64,000 nucleotides of DNA from Eubacteriaceae bacterium (GTDB taxonomy: Bacteria; Bacillota; Clostridia; Lachnospirales; Lachnospiraceae). How positions within the stretch are numbered: the first letter of the stretch is position 1; the number at the start of each line of letters is the position of its first letter. The position numbers were made by a program, and so were the translations under genes. This document shows positions 1 through 7,770 of the stretch, in pieces. Under the pieces are notes generated by a model. The model saw nothing but the letters and a program-made list of their open reading frames with translations, ran no database searches and was not told where the DNA came from. Location of the stretch: NCBI GenBank assembly GCA_910574915.1, contig CAJTCR010000007.1:62001-126000 (forward strand), written 5' to 3'.

Positions 1-13
1 TCTGTGCAAGATG

Positions 14-42
14 TTGAAAACAGATAGGTTTTATGGTATGCT
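14..42 (+). promoter_or_regulatory. Putative promoter of the small toxin gene
   Basis: A TTGAAA box (14-19) and a TATGCT box (37-42) are separated by exactly 17 bases, a reasonable vegetative sigma-A promoter. Transcription would start near position 49 and run through the small ORF at 86-190 into the terminator at 208-241, giving a message of about 190 bases. Confidence 0.55.
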
Positions 43-56
43 TTAAAAGCTGTTGA

Positions 57-76
57 ACCTCCGGCAGAAAGGAGGT
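57..76 (+). promoter_or_regulatory. 5'-UTR hairpin sequestering the Shine-Dalgarno site
   Basis: ACCTCC at 57-62 is the perfect complement of GGAGGT at 71-76, with an eight-base loop. The right arm is the ribosome-binding site for the ATG at 86. Pairing would hide the site and restrain translation, as is known for Fst-type toxin messages. Confidence 0.6.
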
Positions 77-85
77 GAAGTATTT

Positions 86-190
86 ATGATAGATTTCTTG
101 GTCGAAATCATTGTCTCTGTTGTGGCAGAAGTAGCAACACATTACATCTGCAAATGGCTGGACAGGGATGAAAGCGACAGCCTGGAATAG
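86..190 (+). CDS. Small hydrophobic protein, probable Fst-like type I toxin
   Basis: This 34-codon ORF starts at an ATG nine bases after a strong AAAGGAGGTGA site. The peptide has a hydrophobic stretch (about residues 4-21) followed by a charged tail with a KWLDRDE motif. That recalls the Fst/Ldr plan of a short membrane helix followed by a WL..R-type polar tail. A promoter and an SD-hiding hairpin lie upstream, and an 11-base-pair terminator follows 17 bases after the stop. An opposing promoter drives an antisense RNA into the same terminator. The toxin call is inferred from architecture and peptide shape, not from a database match. A non-toxic small membrane protein is the alternative. Confidence 0.65.
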   Translation: MIDFLVEIIVSVVAEVATHYICKWLDRDESDSLE

Positions 191-207
191 CTCACCGTAA
201 TGAGCGA

Positions 208-241
208 GAAAACCCCCGAAGTGGCTGCTCCGGGGGTTTTC
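208..241. terminator. Bidirectional terminator shared by toxin mRNA and antisense RNA
   Basis: An 11-base-pair inverted repeat (208-218 with 231-241) has AAAA on one side and TTTT on the other, so it can act in both directions. It lies between two opposing promoters, the arrangement known for par_pAD1-type loci. Confidence 0.8.
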
Positions 242-319
242 GTTTGCCATACGGCATTTGTAACACTGCTGTCGTATTTATGACAGGCTTTCTTGGTCGT
301 TGTTTTAGACTTTTCGTCT
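208..319 (-). ncRNA. Predicted antisense antitoxin RNA (RNA II-like)
   Basis: The minus-strand promoter at 326-354 would start a transcript near 319 that ends at the shared terminator, about 110 bases long. Its 5' end folds as a hairpin (plus-strand positions about 304-322, TTTAGAC pairing with GTCTAAA). The plus-strand segment at 281-299 repeats the toxin start region at 87-104: an 11-base identity TTTCTTGGTCG plus TGACAG against TGATAG. The RNA can therefore pair over the toxin AUG with 17 pairs, one of them G-U, around a one- or two-base bulge. This is a sequence-based prediction. Confidence 0.65.
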
Positions 320-325
320 AAAAGC

Positions 326-354
326 ATTATAGCATATGCGGTTTCAGATTGCAA
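326..354 (-). promoter_or_regulatory. Strong promoter of the antisense RNA
   Basis: Read on the minus strand, TTGCAA (354-349) and a perfect TATAAT (331-326) are separated by exactly 17 bases. This is one of the best sigma-A matches in the window and has no protein gene downstream, which supports an RNA product. It looks stronger than the toxin promoter, as expected for a labile antitoxin RNA. Confidence 0.75.
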
Positions 355-534
355 TATTCTAAAAATTTTTCAAATATAGATTCTTATTGAAGTCAAGATC
401 GCCTTAAAAAAAGTCAAATACACCCCTTTTATCAAAACCGATAAAGCGGTATTATCATCTATGTCAGGAACGCCTGACAGACACAACAAAAAAACATAAC
501 ATAGAGGATACGACAAAAAGGAGTGAATCATAAA

Positions 535-717
535 ATGGCAGCAATGACAAATCATACAGGGTACAAGACAAATGACAGCCAGCAAACAGGCGGCATCAAA
601 GAACGTTTTCCGAATTATCTGCGTGCATATGGCACACAGCCGGTATGCGGCGTATTGGCGGTAAACCGCAGTGCGGATATGTACCGAAATTTTTCCGTAT
701 TAAATAGCGGCAGATAA
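535..717 (+). CDS. Small protein of unknown function (60 aa)
   Basis: A 60-codon ORF begins at ATG 535, 11 bases after an AAAGGAG site (517-523). A GTG at 523 in the same frame overlaps that site and is less likely. The product is polar with no membrane segment, contains one cysteine near the middle and a short basic stretch (KERFPNYLRAYG). I do not recognise it. The tight coupling to a large terminator one base after the stop suggests a real monocistronic gene. A ribosomally made peptide precursor is conceivable, but no modification enzyme is nearby. Confidence 0.45.
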   Translation: MAAMTNHTGYKTNDSQQTGGIKERFPNYLRAYGTQPVCGVLAVNRSADMYRNFSVLNSGR

Positions 718-785
718 AACAGGGCGCTTTTTCTGTCTATATCTTTTCATAAGATATAGGTGAGATGGAAAGCGCCCTGTTTTTT
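718..785. terminator. Large bidirectional terminator
   Basis: A 13-base-pair perfect outer stem (718-730 with 769-781) encloses a second hairpin (TATATCTT against AAGATATA near 738-757). T-runs flank both sides, so it can end both the small gene upstream and the minus-strand araC-type gene that stops at 804. Confidence 0.8.
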
Positions 786-803
786 GCCGTTAAGAATTCA
801 GCG

Positions 804-1679
804 CTACAGCTCTTCGAGATCTTCCTTCCAGTGCATTCGCTGGTCTTTTGCATCATCCCGGTATTTTCTGCGGTACTGCGAGGGCGTGATGCCTTTTTTT
901 TGTTTGAACGCTTTTGAAAAGACCAGCGGGTCTTGGTATCCGCAGGAGAGTGCAACGCCGCTGATTGGCAGCTCGCTGACGGTTAAAAGCTCTGCGGCGC
1001 AGGTAATCCGGCAGTTGGTAAGGTAGTCCTGCGGCGATACGCCAAGGTTTCTGCGAAACAGGGTGTACAAATAGCTGCGGTCAATGCAGACATAGGCGGC
1101 AATGTCCGCAACGTGGATCGTGTTGGAATAGTTGTTATGTATATATTCGAGCGCCCTGCGAATATACAGGTTGTCTCCGTCCGTACGTGAAGTCGGGAAG
1201 GCTGAAATGTCCCGGGCAAGTACAGCAAAAAACGAGTATAAAAGGCTTTGCATGAAAAATTGATCCGTAGGGCTTGACGTATTGTTTTTCAGCATATTGA
1301 AAACGATCTGTTTCAGCTCGCTGCTGTGGCTGCTCCGGTAGGTCAGATGGCCGCTGCTTAAGCCGATGGAACGCAGGTATTCGCCTGCCTTGTCTCCGTG
1401 AAACCCGATCCACAAATAAGTCCAGGGTTCTTTTTCATCAGCCTGGTAAAAGGTCTGTACATTGGGTTCGATTAAAAAGCCCTGCCCTGCCTGCAAGGCG
1501 TACTGGACGTCTCCTGCGTGGTAGCGGCCTTTTCCTTCGAGTATATAGTGCAGTATATAGTTCGGACGTACAGCGGGGCCGAAGCTGTGCAGAGGCTCGC
1601 ATTTGGAATATCCGCACAGGCATAAGTACAGGTCGTTAAAGTTGTGGTCTGATAGATGCAGTACATATGAATTTTCCAT
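804..1679 (-). CDS. AraC family transcriptional regulator
   Basis: The 291-aa product has an N-terminal AraC-type sugar-binding cupin (about residues 10-165) and a C-terminal double helix-turn-helix (about 190-288). The second helix pair carries the usual family pattern (SCGYQDPLVFSKAFKQKKG, then TPSQYRRKY). It lies 31 bases downstream of a second araC-type gene on the same strand, so the two are probably co-transcribed. Both diverge from the ABC sugar importer that starts at 3029 and probably regulate it and the GH36 gene. The specific sugar effector cannot be read from the sequence, although the GH36 gene suggests an alpha-galactoside. Confidence 0.9.
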   Translation of the reverse strand: MENSYVLHLSDHNFNDLYLCLCGYSKCEPLHSFGPAVRPNYILHYILEGKGRYHAGDVQYALQAGQGFLIEPNVQTFYQADEKEPWTYLWIGFHGDKAGEYLRSIGLSSGHLTYRSSHSSELKQIVFNMLKNNTSSPTDQFFMQSLLYSFFAVLARDISAFPTSRTDGDNLYIRRALEYIHNNYSNTIHVADIAAYVCIDRSYLYTLFRRNLGVSPQDYLTNCRITCAAELLTVSELPISGVALSCGYQDPLVFSKAFKQKKGITPSQYRRKYRDDAKDQRMHWKEDLEEL

Positions 1680-1710
1680 AATCCTGGCGTCCTTTTTGAT
1701 ATCGATATCA

Positions 1711-2640
1711 TTATAGCTGAACGATAAAGTCCTCTTTATGGTCGGTCAACTGCTTTTCGTTGTACAAGATCGCATCCGCCTTGTGCAGCCGGTAGTTTCT
1801 AGGACTCATGCCGAACTTCTTTTTAAAGGCTTTGGAAAAATTCAACTGGTCTTCATATCCGATGGCGTTCGAGATCTCTTTGATGGCGTCAGGCGTGCTG
1901 ACTAAGAGGTTTGCCGCCTTGTGCATACGAAAATCAATCAGGAATTTTTGTATGGACATGCCAAGCTCCTTTTGAAAGGCGCAGTTTAAGTACGCCCGGC
2001 TGATGCCAAGATGCCCGGCAATATCGGATACATTGATCCCGTCCTTGTAATAATATTTGATATGCTCAATCGCCAGTTCCACATAAGCTTTTGTGCCGTA
2101 GTTGTTGCTGTCTGAGACACGCTTGTGGCTGAGCTTTTCATGGTTGTCTGCAAGCCTGGAAAAAAGCATAAGCATCCATGCTTCCCGGCGCAGGTCATTT
2201 ACAAAAGTAAGCGCCTTGCAGTCTAAAATATTGTTAATGCAGTCCATAACGATATCCGGCTGGACAGGTGACGGAAGCACCCATTTATTCGCAGAAAAGC
2301 CGCATTGCCGCATAATCGTGTCTGCCCGGATGCCGTTAAAGCCGATCCATGCGTAATGCCAGGGATCAATGGCGTCGGAGCCGTAAGTAACCGGCTCGCC
2401 CGGACGGATCAAAAACATCTGGCCCGCGGACAAGGTAAAAATATTCCCGTTTTTCATAGAATAAAAGCCTTTGCCTGAAAAAATAAAGTGCAAAATAAAT
2501 TCGTCCCGCGCGCCGGAGCAGATATGGGATGGTTCGCATCGCTCCTTTCCGGCGTGAATCAGGCTGATATCCAGGGATGTTTCCCGAAGGTGCTCCAGAC
2601 AACGGAAAGTAACACTATCAGTATATTTTACATTGCGCAT
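1711..2640 (-). CDS. AraC family transcriptional regulator
   Basis: The 309-aa product has the same plan as its neighbour: an N-terminal cupin ligand-binding domain (about 20-175) and C-terminal AraC-type HTH (about 200-300) with the signature AIGYEDQLNFSKAFKKKFG and MSPRNYR. The start is supported by AAAGGAG seven bases upstream. It is the promoter-proximal gene of a two-gene minus-strand unit and faces the ABC importer across 388 bases. The two regulators are diverged paralogues, so they may read different sugars or form a relay. Confidence 0.9.
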   Translation of the reverse strand: MRNVKYTDSVTFRCLEHLRETSLDISLIHAGKERCEPSHICSGARDEFILHFIFSGKGFYSMKNGNIFTLSAGQMFLIRPGEPVTYGSDAIDPWHYAWIGFNGIRADTIMRQCGFSANKWVLPSPVQPDIVMDCINNILDCKALTFVNDLRREAWMLMLFSRLADNHEKLSHKRVSDSNNYGTKAYVELAIEHIKYYYKDGINVSDIAGHLGISRAYLNCAFQKELGMSIQKFLIDFRMHKAANLLVSTPDAIKEISNAIGYEDQLNFSKAFKKKFGMSPRNYRLHKADAILYNEKQLTDHKEDFIVQL

Positions 2641-3028
2641 AATCGGTTTCTCCTTTATTTTATAATATTTTTCTGAGTGTAAAGCTTTAAGTTAAAAATA
2701 TAAAATAAATAAAAACATGTAAAAAAGATAGGAACTGTAGATCATAAAAAAATAAGACTCTAAGTAATTTTGTAAAAAAACGTTACTTTTTCGTTGTTTT
2801 GCCTAAAGTACTGCGTATTTTTTTGTTGTCTGGAGTAAAATATCTATAAATATCGCTGTGATTTTAGCGGAACGATTCAGCCTTTTTTTATTATACCATA
2901 TAATCTATGATTTTGCTATAACGAAATTAACATAAAAAGATTAGATTATTCCATTTATGAAATATGCACAATAAAGTACAATATCATCGAGCAAAAAAGT
3001 ACTTAAATCATAAAAGGAGGAAGTAAGT
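2641..3028. promoter_or_regulatory. Divergent AT-rich control region
   Basis: These 388 bases separate the araC-type pair from the ABC importer and are much richer in A and T than the flanking genes. They hold T-rich tracts and a TATACCATATAAT-like segment near 2896-2909 that could supply a -10 box. I could not fix a unique promoter or AraC half-sites by eye. An extended AAAGGAGGAAG ribosome site immediately precedes the lipoprotein gene. Confidence 0.45.
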
Positions 3029-4414
3029 ATGAAAAACAAAAAACGGCTCATTGCACTTGGACTTGCGGCAACGATGGTGGCTGGAATGGTCACAGCCTGC
3101 GGCGGCGACAATGGCGGAAGCAGCAATGGCGGCGGAAGCAGCGAAGGTACGGAACAGGGTTCCGGCACAGAAGGATCTGACGGCGGTTCATCCTCAGGAG
3201 GGGGGGAGCTTCAGGTCAATATCTGGGATAACTATCAGCTTGACGGCTTACAGGCGATTGCGGATGCATGGACTGAAGAGTCTGGAATTAAGGTTAATAT
3301 CAATGTCGTTACATGGGACAGCTACTGGACATTATTAAGTTCCGGCGCACAGGGCGGCGAGATGCCGGACGTTTTCTGGATGCATTCCAATACGGCGCAG
3401 ATGTATATGGAAAACAACCTGCTGTTAAATCTGGATGACTACATCGCAAAAGACGACAAGATCGACATGGCAAACTACTATGAAGGAATTGTAAATCTGT
3501 ACAATTCAAACGGTTCTCAGTATGCGATCCCGAAGGATCATGATACGATCGCACTGCTTTATAATGAAGCGCTGTTTAAAAAATATAATGTAGACACCCC
3601 TACGGATGACTGGACATGGGAAGATGTCTATGAAGCAGCGAAAAAGATTACAGAAGCAGGCAAAGCAGACGGCGTATACGGCTACGGCGTCAATGTATCA
3701 AACAACCAGGACGGCTGGTATAATATTTTAGAAGATTACGGCGCACAGGTAATTACAGATGACCATAAGGGAACGACGATCGGTTCAGAAGAAGGTAAAG
3801 CTGGTATGGAAATGGTACGTAAGATTCTGACAGTTTCTGCTCCTCAGAGCGTGGTAGCTGAATCTGGTACAGATTCCTTATTTACTTCAAACCTGCTCGG
3901 TATGATTACACAGGGTTCCTGGATGGTAAATACATATTATACAGCAGAAAATTCTGCGGATTACAAGTGGGCGCTGCTTCCATATGCAGACGTGAACGGA
4001 AACGGCCAGTGTGACGAAGGCGAAAGAAAATCTGCATACAACGGCCTTGGCTGGGCAGCATCTGCAAACTGCTCAAATCCAGACGCGGCATACTCTCTGA
4101 TTTCTTACTTCTGTTCTGAAGAAGGCCAGAAGAAGCAGGCAGAGCTGGGCGTTACGATGGCTGGTTATGTAGGTGCGTCCGATGCGTTTATCAATGCGTT
4201 CGAAGGCACAGACCTTTCTGCATTTACAAAAATTGAAGAAGAAGGTACGCTGTTCTTCCGTCCTTATACGCGCAACACAACGGTATGGGAAGATGCGCTC
4301 CAGCAGGCAGGCGGCTTCTTAGAGCCGTGGCAGAACCCGGAAGATCCAGAACTGATGTCCAAGGCATGTGACAATGCGCAGACAATTATCGAAAATGCGA
4401 TTGCAAACGAATAA
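3029..4414 (+). CDS. ABC sugar transporter substrate-binding lipoprotein
   Basis: The 461-aa protein begins with a lipoprotein signal peptide; Cys24 in MVTACGG is the expected lipidation site. It is followed by a Gly/Ser-rich linker to about residue 60 and a family 1 extracellular solute-binding domain (MalE/CUT1 type) over the rest. The motif GEMPDVFWMHSN and the C-terminal tryptophan-rich segment fit sugar binders. It heads an importer cassette with two permeases directly behind it. No ATPase gene is present, so a shared MsmK-type ATPase encoded elsewhere is expected. The downstream GH36 gene suggests raffinose- or melibiose-type substrates. Confidence 0.93.
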   Translation: MKNKKRLIALGLAATMVAGMVTACGGDNGGSSNGGGSSEGTEQGSGTEGSDGGSSSGGGELQVNIWDNYQLDGLQAIADAWTEESGIKVNINVVTWDSYWTLLSSGAQGGEMPDVFWMHSNTAQMYMENNLLLNLDDYIAKDDKIDMANYYEGIVNLYNSNGSQYAIPKDHDTIALLYNEALFKKYNVDTPTDDWTWEDVYEAAKKITEAGKADGVYGYGVNVSNNQDGWYNILEDYGAQVITDDHKGTTIGSEEGKAGMEMVRKILTVSAPQSVVAESGTDSLFTSNLLGMITQGSWMVNTYYTAENSADYKWALLPYADVNGNGQCDEGERKSAYNGLGWAASANCSNPDAAYSLISYFCSEEGQKKQAELGVTMAGYVGASDAFINAFEGTDLSAFTKIEEEGTLFFRPYTRNTTVWEDALQQAGGFLEPWQNPEDPELMSKACDNAQTIIENAIANE

Positions 4415-4497
4415 GTAATGTATAGAGGTTCACCATATCATACAGCAGTCCGGCACTGCCGGATTGCTGTATGCAGATTGAGATAAGGAGGGTGACA

Positions 4498-5394
4498 ATG
4501 AAGCAGAAAATGACATTGGCTGAAAAAAGAGAGGCAGTATGGGGATGGGCATTTATCATTCCTACAATGTTAGGGCTTTTAATTTTGAATTTCTATCCGA
4601 TTTTTGATACGATCTACCAGTCCTTCTTTAAGACGGGTGATTTCGGACTTGGAAATGTATTTATCGGCCTTAAGAACTATCAGGATATGCTGTTTGGATC
4701 AGGCAAAGCAGAGTTATGGCAGTCGCTTTGGAATACGATCAAATATGCAATTATCGAAGTACCGTTTTCGGTTGTAATTTCTATTACATTAGCGGTATTC
4801 TTAAATCGTAAGATGAAAGGCCGTTCGGTATACCGTACGATCTTCTTCCTGCCTATGGTCTGTGCTCCGGCAGCCGTAGCGATGGTATGGAAATGGCTGT
4901 ACAACCAGCAGTTTGGTTTATTAAACAACGTATTCCATACAAATATTGCATGGATTTCCAATCCGAATATTGCATGGGCATGTATCGCTATTATCGGTGT
5001 ATGGTCAATTATCGGTTATAACATGGTACTGTTTCTCGGCGGACTTCAGGAAATACCAGGAGATTATTACGAAGCGGCAAGGATCGACGGTGCCAGCGGT
5101 ATCCGACAGTTCTTTAGCATCACAATGCCTCTTCTTTCACCAACTACATTTTTTATTGTACAGACCCGTATTATCGGTGCGCTGACAATCTTCGATTTGA
5201 TGTTCATGGTTATGGATAAGACGAACCAGGCGTTAAATAAGACACAGTCTATCGTATATGTATTTTATCAGTATTCGTTCACAAACGGAAACAAAGGCGT
5301 GGGCGCTGCAATCGTAGTGATTCTGCTTGTATTTATTATGATCCTTACGGTCATCTTGCAGAAGTTGGAAAAGAAACTTGTATACCATAACTAA
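4498..5394 (+). CDS. ABC sugar transporter permease (MalF-like)
   Basis: The 298-aa integral membrane protein has about six transmembrane segments and the cytoplasmic EAA loop (YEAARIDGASGIRQFFSI) that docks the ATPase. The start is set at 4498, seven bases after AAGGAGG. An in-frame upstream ATG at 4471 would place the SD inside the gene and is rejected. It is the first of two permeases of the importer that uses the lipoprotein encoded upstream. A short stem, CCGGCACTGCCGG, lies in the 83-base gap before it and may tune expression relative to the binding protein. Confidence 0.93.
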   Translation: MKQKMTLAEKREAVWGWAFIIPTMLGLLILNFYPIFDTIYQSFFKTGDFGLGNVFIGLKNYQDMLFGSGKAELWQSLWNTIKYAIIEVPFSVVISITLAVFLNRKMKGRSVYRTIFFLPMVCAPAAVAMVWKWLYNQQFGLLNNVFHTNIAWISNPNIAWACIAIIGVWSIIGYNMVLFLGGLQEIPGDYYEAARIDGASGIRQFFSITMPLLSPTTFFIVQTRIIGALTIFDLMFMVMDKTNQALNKTQSIVYVFYQYSFTNGNKGVGAAIVVILLVFIMILTVILQKLEKKLVYHN

Positions 5395-5408
5395 AGGGAG
5401 GAAAGAAT

Positions 5409-6251
5409 ATGGAAAGCTATGAAATGAAACAGAGGCTGACATCCATTCTCATTCATGCGATTCTGATCATCTTTTCGATCATTATGATCGTACCGTTTGC
5501 ATGGATGGTCCTCACAGCATTGAAGACAAACCAGGAAGCGATTTCTGTAAATCCGTTTTACATATTCCCGCAGAGCGGCTGGCACTGGGAAAACTTTGGG
5601 ACGGTATGGAAAAACTATAACTTTGTCATCCTGTATAAAAACACATTGCTGATGATTTTCTTCCGTGTATTGTGTGCCTGCCTGACGGCAACGATGGCTG
5701 GCTACGCATTTGGGCGGCTGAATTTCCCTGGAAAGAAGATTATGTTCTCGCTTGTACTCGTACAGATGATGGTTCCTGGACAGATCTTTATTATTCCGCA
5801 GTACCTGATGATTTCTAAGATGGGAATGATGAATACTACGTTCGGCCTTGTATTTCCGGGTCTTGTTACGGCGTTTGGCACCTATTTGTTAAAGACTGGC
5901 TACGAAGGGCTTCCAAAGGATCTGGAAGAGGCGGCATCACTGGACGGCTGTAATATCGGACAGCGGTTCTTAAAGATTATGATGCCTTTAACACGTTCTT
6001 CTATGGTATCACTCGGTATCTTTACAGCGGTATTCGCGTTTAAAGACCTGATGTGGCCGATGATTGTCTGCACAAAGGCAGAGACAACGACACTTTCCGC
6101 AGCACTTGCAAAGATGCAGGGACAGTTTACGAGCGATTATCCTGCAATGATGGCAGCGGCAGTGCTTGCAGTTGTACCAATGCTTGTTATTTATGTAATC
6201 TTCCAGAAGCAGTTCGTGGAAGGTATTGCAACTTCCGGCGGGAAGCTGTAA
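5409..6251 (+). CDS. ABC sugar transporter permease (MalG-like)
   Basis: This 280-aa membrane protein has six predicted segments and an EAA loop (EEAASLDGCNIGQRFLKI). It starts 14 bases after the MalF-like gene, with AAAGGGAGGAAAG as ribosome site. Together the two permeases form the heterodimeric channel of a CUT1 family importer. The C-terminus ends in the FVEGIATSGGKL type common in MalG-like proteins. Confidence 0.93.
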   Translation: MESYEMKQRLTSILIHAILIIFSIIMIVPFAWMVLTALKTNQEAISVNPFYIFPQSGWHWENFGTVWKNYNFVILYKNTLLMIFFRVLCACLTATMAGYAFGRLNFPGKKIMFSLVLVQMMVPGQIFIIPQYLMISKMGMMNTTFGLVFPGLVTAFGTYLLKTGYEGLPKDLEEAASLDGCNIGQRFLKIMMPLTRSSMVSLGIFTAVFAFKDLMWPMIVCTKAETTTLSAALAKMQGQFTSDYPAMMAAAVLAVVPMLVIYVIFQKQFVEGIATSGGKL

Positions 6252-6382
6252 AGCAAATAAATTTGTGGCAAAGAGGCCGGGTGTTGACAGGTGTTGGCAT
6301 CCGGCCATTTATGAACAGGTTTTCATAAAACAGGAGACAGAAAAAAGCGAGAAACCGCGATATGAAACAGAGGTGTTGAAAA

Positions 6383-7090
6383 ATGGATGGACGGAAAGTA
6401 TATTTAAAAGCATTGCTGGCTGAAGAAAAAAAGAAGGTCGCAGGACTTGATTTTCGCAAAAAACTGGAGTATATTTGGGAGTATTATAGATTATGGATTA
6501 TTGGTGTCGTATGTGCGGTTGCCCTGCTTATTTCTTTTGCCGTCCATTTTTTGTACACACCAAGGGAAAACTGGTTTTACGGCGTTTTTGCAAATACGTA
6601 TGCGCAGGTCGGCGAGCATTCCGCGTTTTGGAACGGATTTGTGGAATATGCGCAGCTTGACACAAGGGAAAAAAATGTGGTATTTAATAATAACTGCTAT
6701 TTTGACCCTGCAAAGGACAGTTATAATCAATATTATAACGCATTTGTGGCATATGTGGATTCAAAGACAATGGATATTGTAACAATGGAGACAGAGGACT
6801 TGCGGGCGCTGGGGGAAAAGGGGCGGCTGATGGATCTGTCGAATAAAGAGATCGCCGGCTCTTTGGCTGAAAAATATGCAGACAGGCTTATTTATGCTAC
6901 TCCAAAAGATAAAGAGTACAGTACACAGCCGATACCAATCGGCATCGACTTAAGCGATACTTGTCTGGTCACAGAGTTTGGCTTGTACACACAAAGCTGT
7001 GCCCTGGGAGTATCGTCCCTTGCACCGCATTTAGATAAAATAGAACTGTTTTTGGAGTATGTATTGAGCTGGGAGGAAGCAAATGAGTAA
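6383..7090 (+). CDS. Membrane-anchored protein of unknown function in sugar-import operon
   Basis: The 235-aa product has a charged cytoplasmic N-terminus (1-35), one transmembrane helix (about 38-60) and an extracellular domain of about 170 residues. I do not recognise a named family. The outer domain has short stretches reminiscent of substrate-binding proteins (TMETEDLRALGEKGRLMDLS). Its last eight bases overlap the YesL-like gene. Placement between permeases and YesL suggests an accessory role in transport or sensing, but that is inference. Confidence 0.8.
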   Translation: MDGRKVYLKALLAEEKKKVAGLDFRKKLEYIWEYYRLWIIGVVCAVALLISFAVHFLYTPRENWFYGVFANTYAQVGEHSAFWNGFVEYAQLDTREKNVVFNNNCYFDPAKDSYNQYYNAFVAYVDSKTMDIVTMETEDLRALGEKGRLMDLSNKEIAGSLAEKYADRLIYATPKDKEYSTQPIPIGIDLSDTCLVTEFGLYTQSCALGVSSLAPHLDKIELFLEYVLSWEEANE

Positions 7091-7751
7091 TCTGCTGGGT
7101 GGTTTTTTATCAAATGACAGTACCTTTGGGAGAATCATGGCAAGGATCTGGGTGGTCGTTGCGGCAAATATCCTGTTTGTGCTCTGCACGGTTCCAGTTA
7201 TTACGGCAGGGCCTGCGTTTGCGGCGCTTCATTTTACGATTATGAAGATGCTGCGCGGAGATTTGGATTTAAATCCGTTTGCTACGTTTTGGGAAGGATT
7301 TAAGACGAATTTTAAGCAGGCGGCAGTGACATGGCTGGCGCTGCTGGCACTTGCTGTAATGGTGCGGCTGGAATGGTTCTGGTGCGGGCAGTTTGGCGGT
7401 GTTTTTAAGATCTTTCAGATTGGGCTTGCGGCGATTTCAGGAGCAGCGCTGGTGATCGGGCTGTATATGTTTCCGACGATGGCTGCGTTTCAGGCGGGCT
7501 TAAAAGAGCTTGTAACAGACAGCCTGTTTTTTGCGTTTCGCAAGCCGCATTATTTGATCGTCGTTTTATTTTTCAGTGTGTTTCCGATGTTTTTGACATT
7601 TTTGGATATCCAGATGCTGCCGCTTTATGCGTTTATCTGGGTAACCTGCGGGTTTTCGCTTGTATGTCTGGTAACGGACAGCCTTCTTTTACGGGAATAT
7701 GAGCCATACCTGCCGAAGGTGGATGAATACGGCAACAGGGTGGAAGACTAA
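7083..7751 (+). CDS. YesL-like membrane protein (DUF624)
   Basis: The 222-aa protein has about five hydrophobic segments and the N-terminal DUF624 pattern, where a short amphipathic start (LLGGFLSNDSTFGRIM) precedes the first helix and then NILFVLCTVPVITAG. YesL-like proteins are regularly encoded with CUT1 sugar importers in Firmicutes but have no settled biochemical role. Translation is coupled to the upstream membrane-protein gene by an eight-base overlap, with GGGAGGAAG as ribosome site. Confidence 0.85.
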   Translation: MSNLLGGFLSNDSTFGRIMARIWVVVAANILFVLCTVPVITAGPAFAALHFTIMKMLRGDLDLNPFATFWEGFKTNFKQAAVTWLALLALAVMVRLEWFWCGQFGGVFKIFQIGLAAISGAALVIGLYMFPTMAAFQAGLKELVTDSLFFAFRKPHYLIVVLFFSVFPMFLTFLDIQMLPLYAFIWVTCGFSLVCLVTDSLLLREYEPYLPKVDEYGNRVED

Positions 7752-7770
7752 ATATGTGAGAGGTGACAAT

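Noticed and set aside
2770-2795. Possible catabolite-repression (cre) site near TGTAAAAAAACGTTAC
   Set aside because: The half-sites resemble cre, but three extra bases disrupt the fixed spacing, so CcpA binding is not supported.
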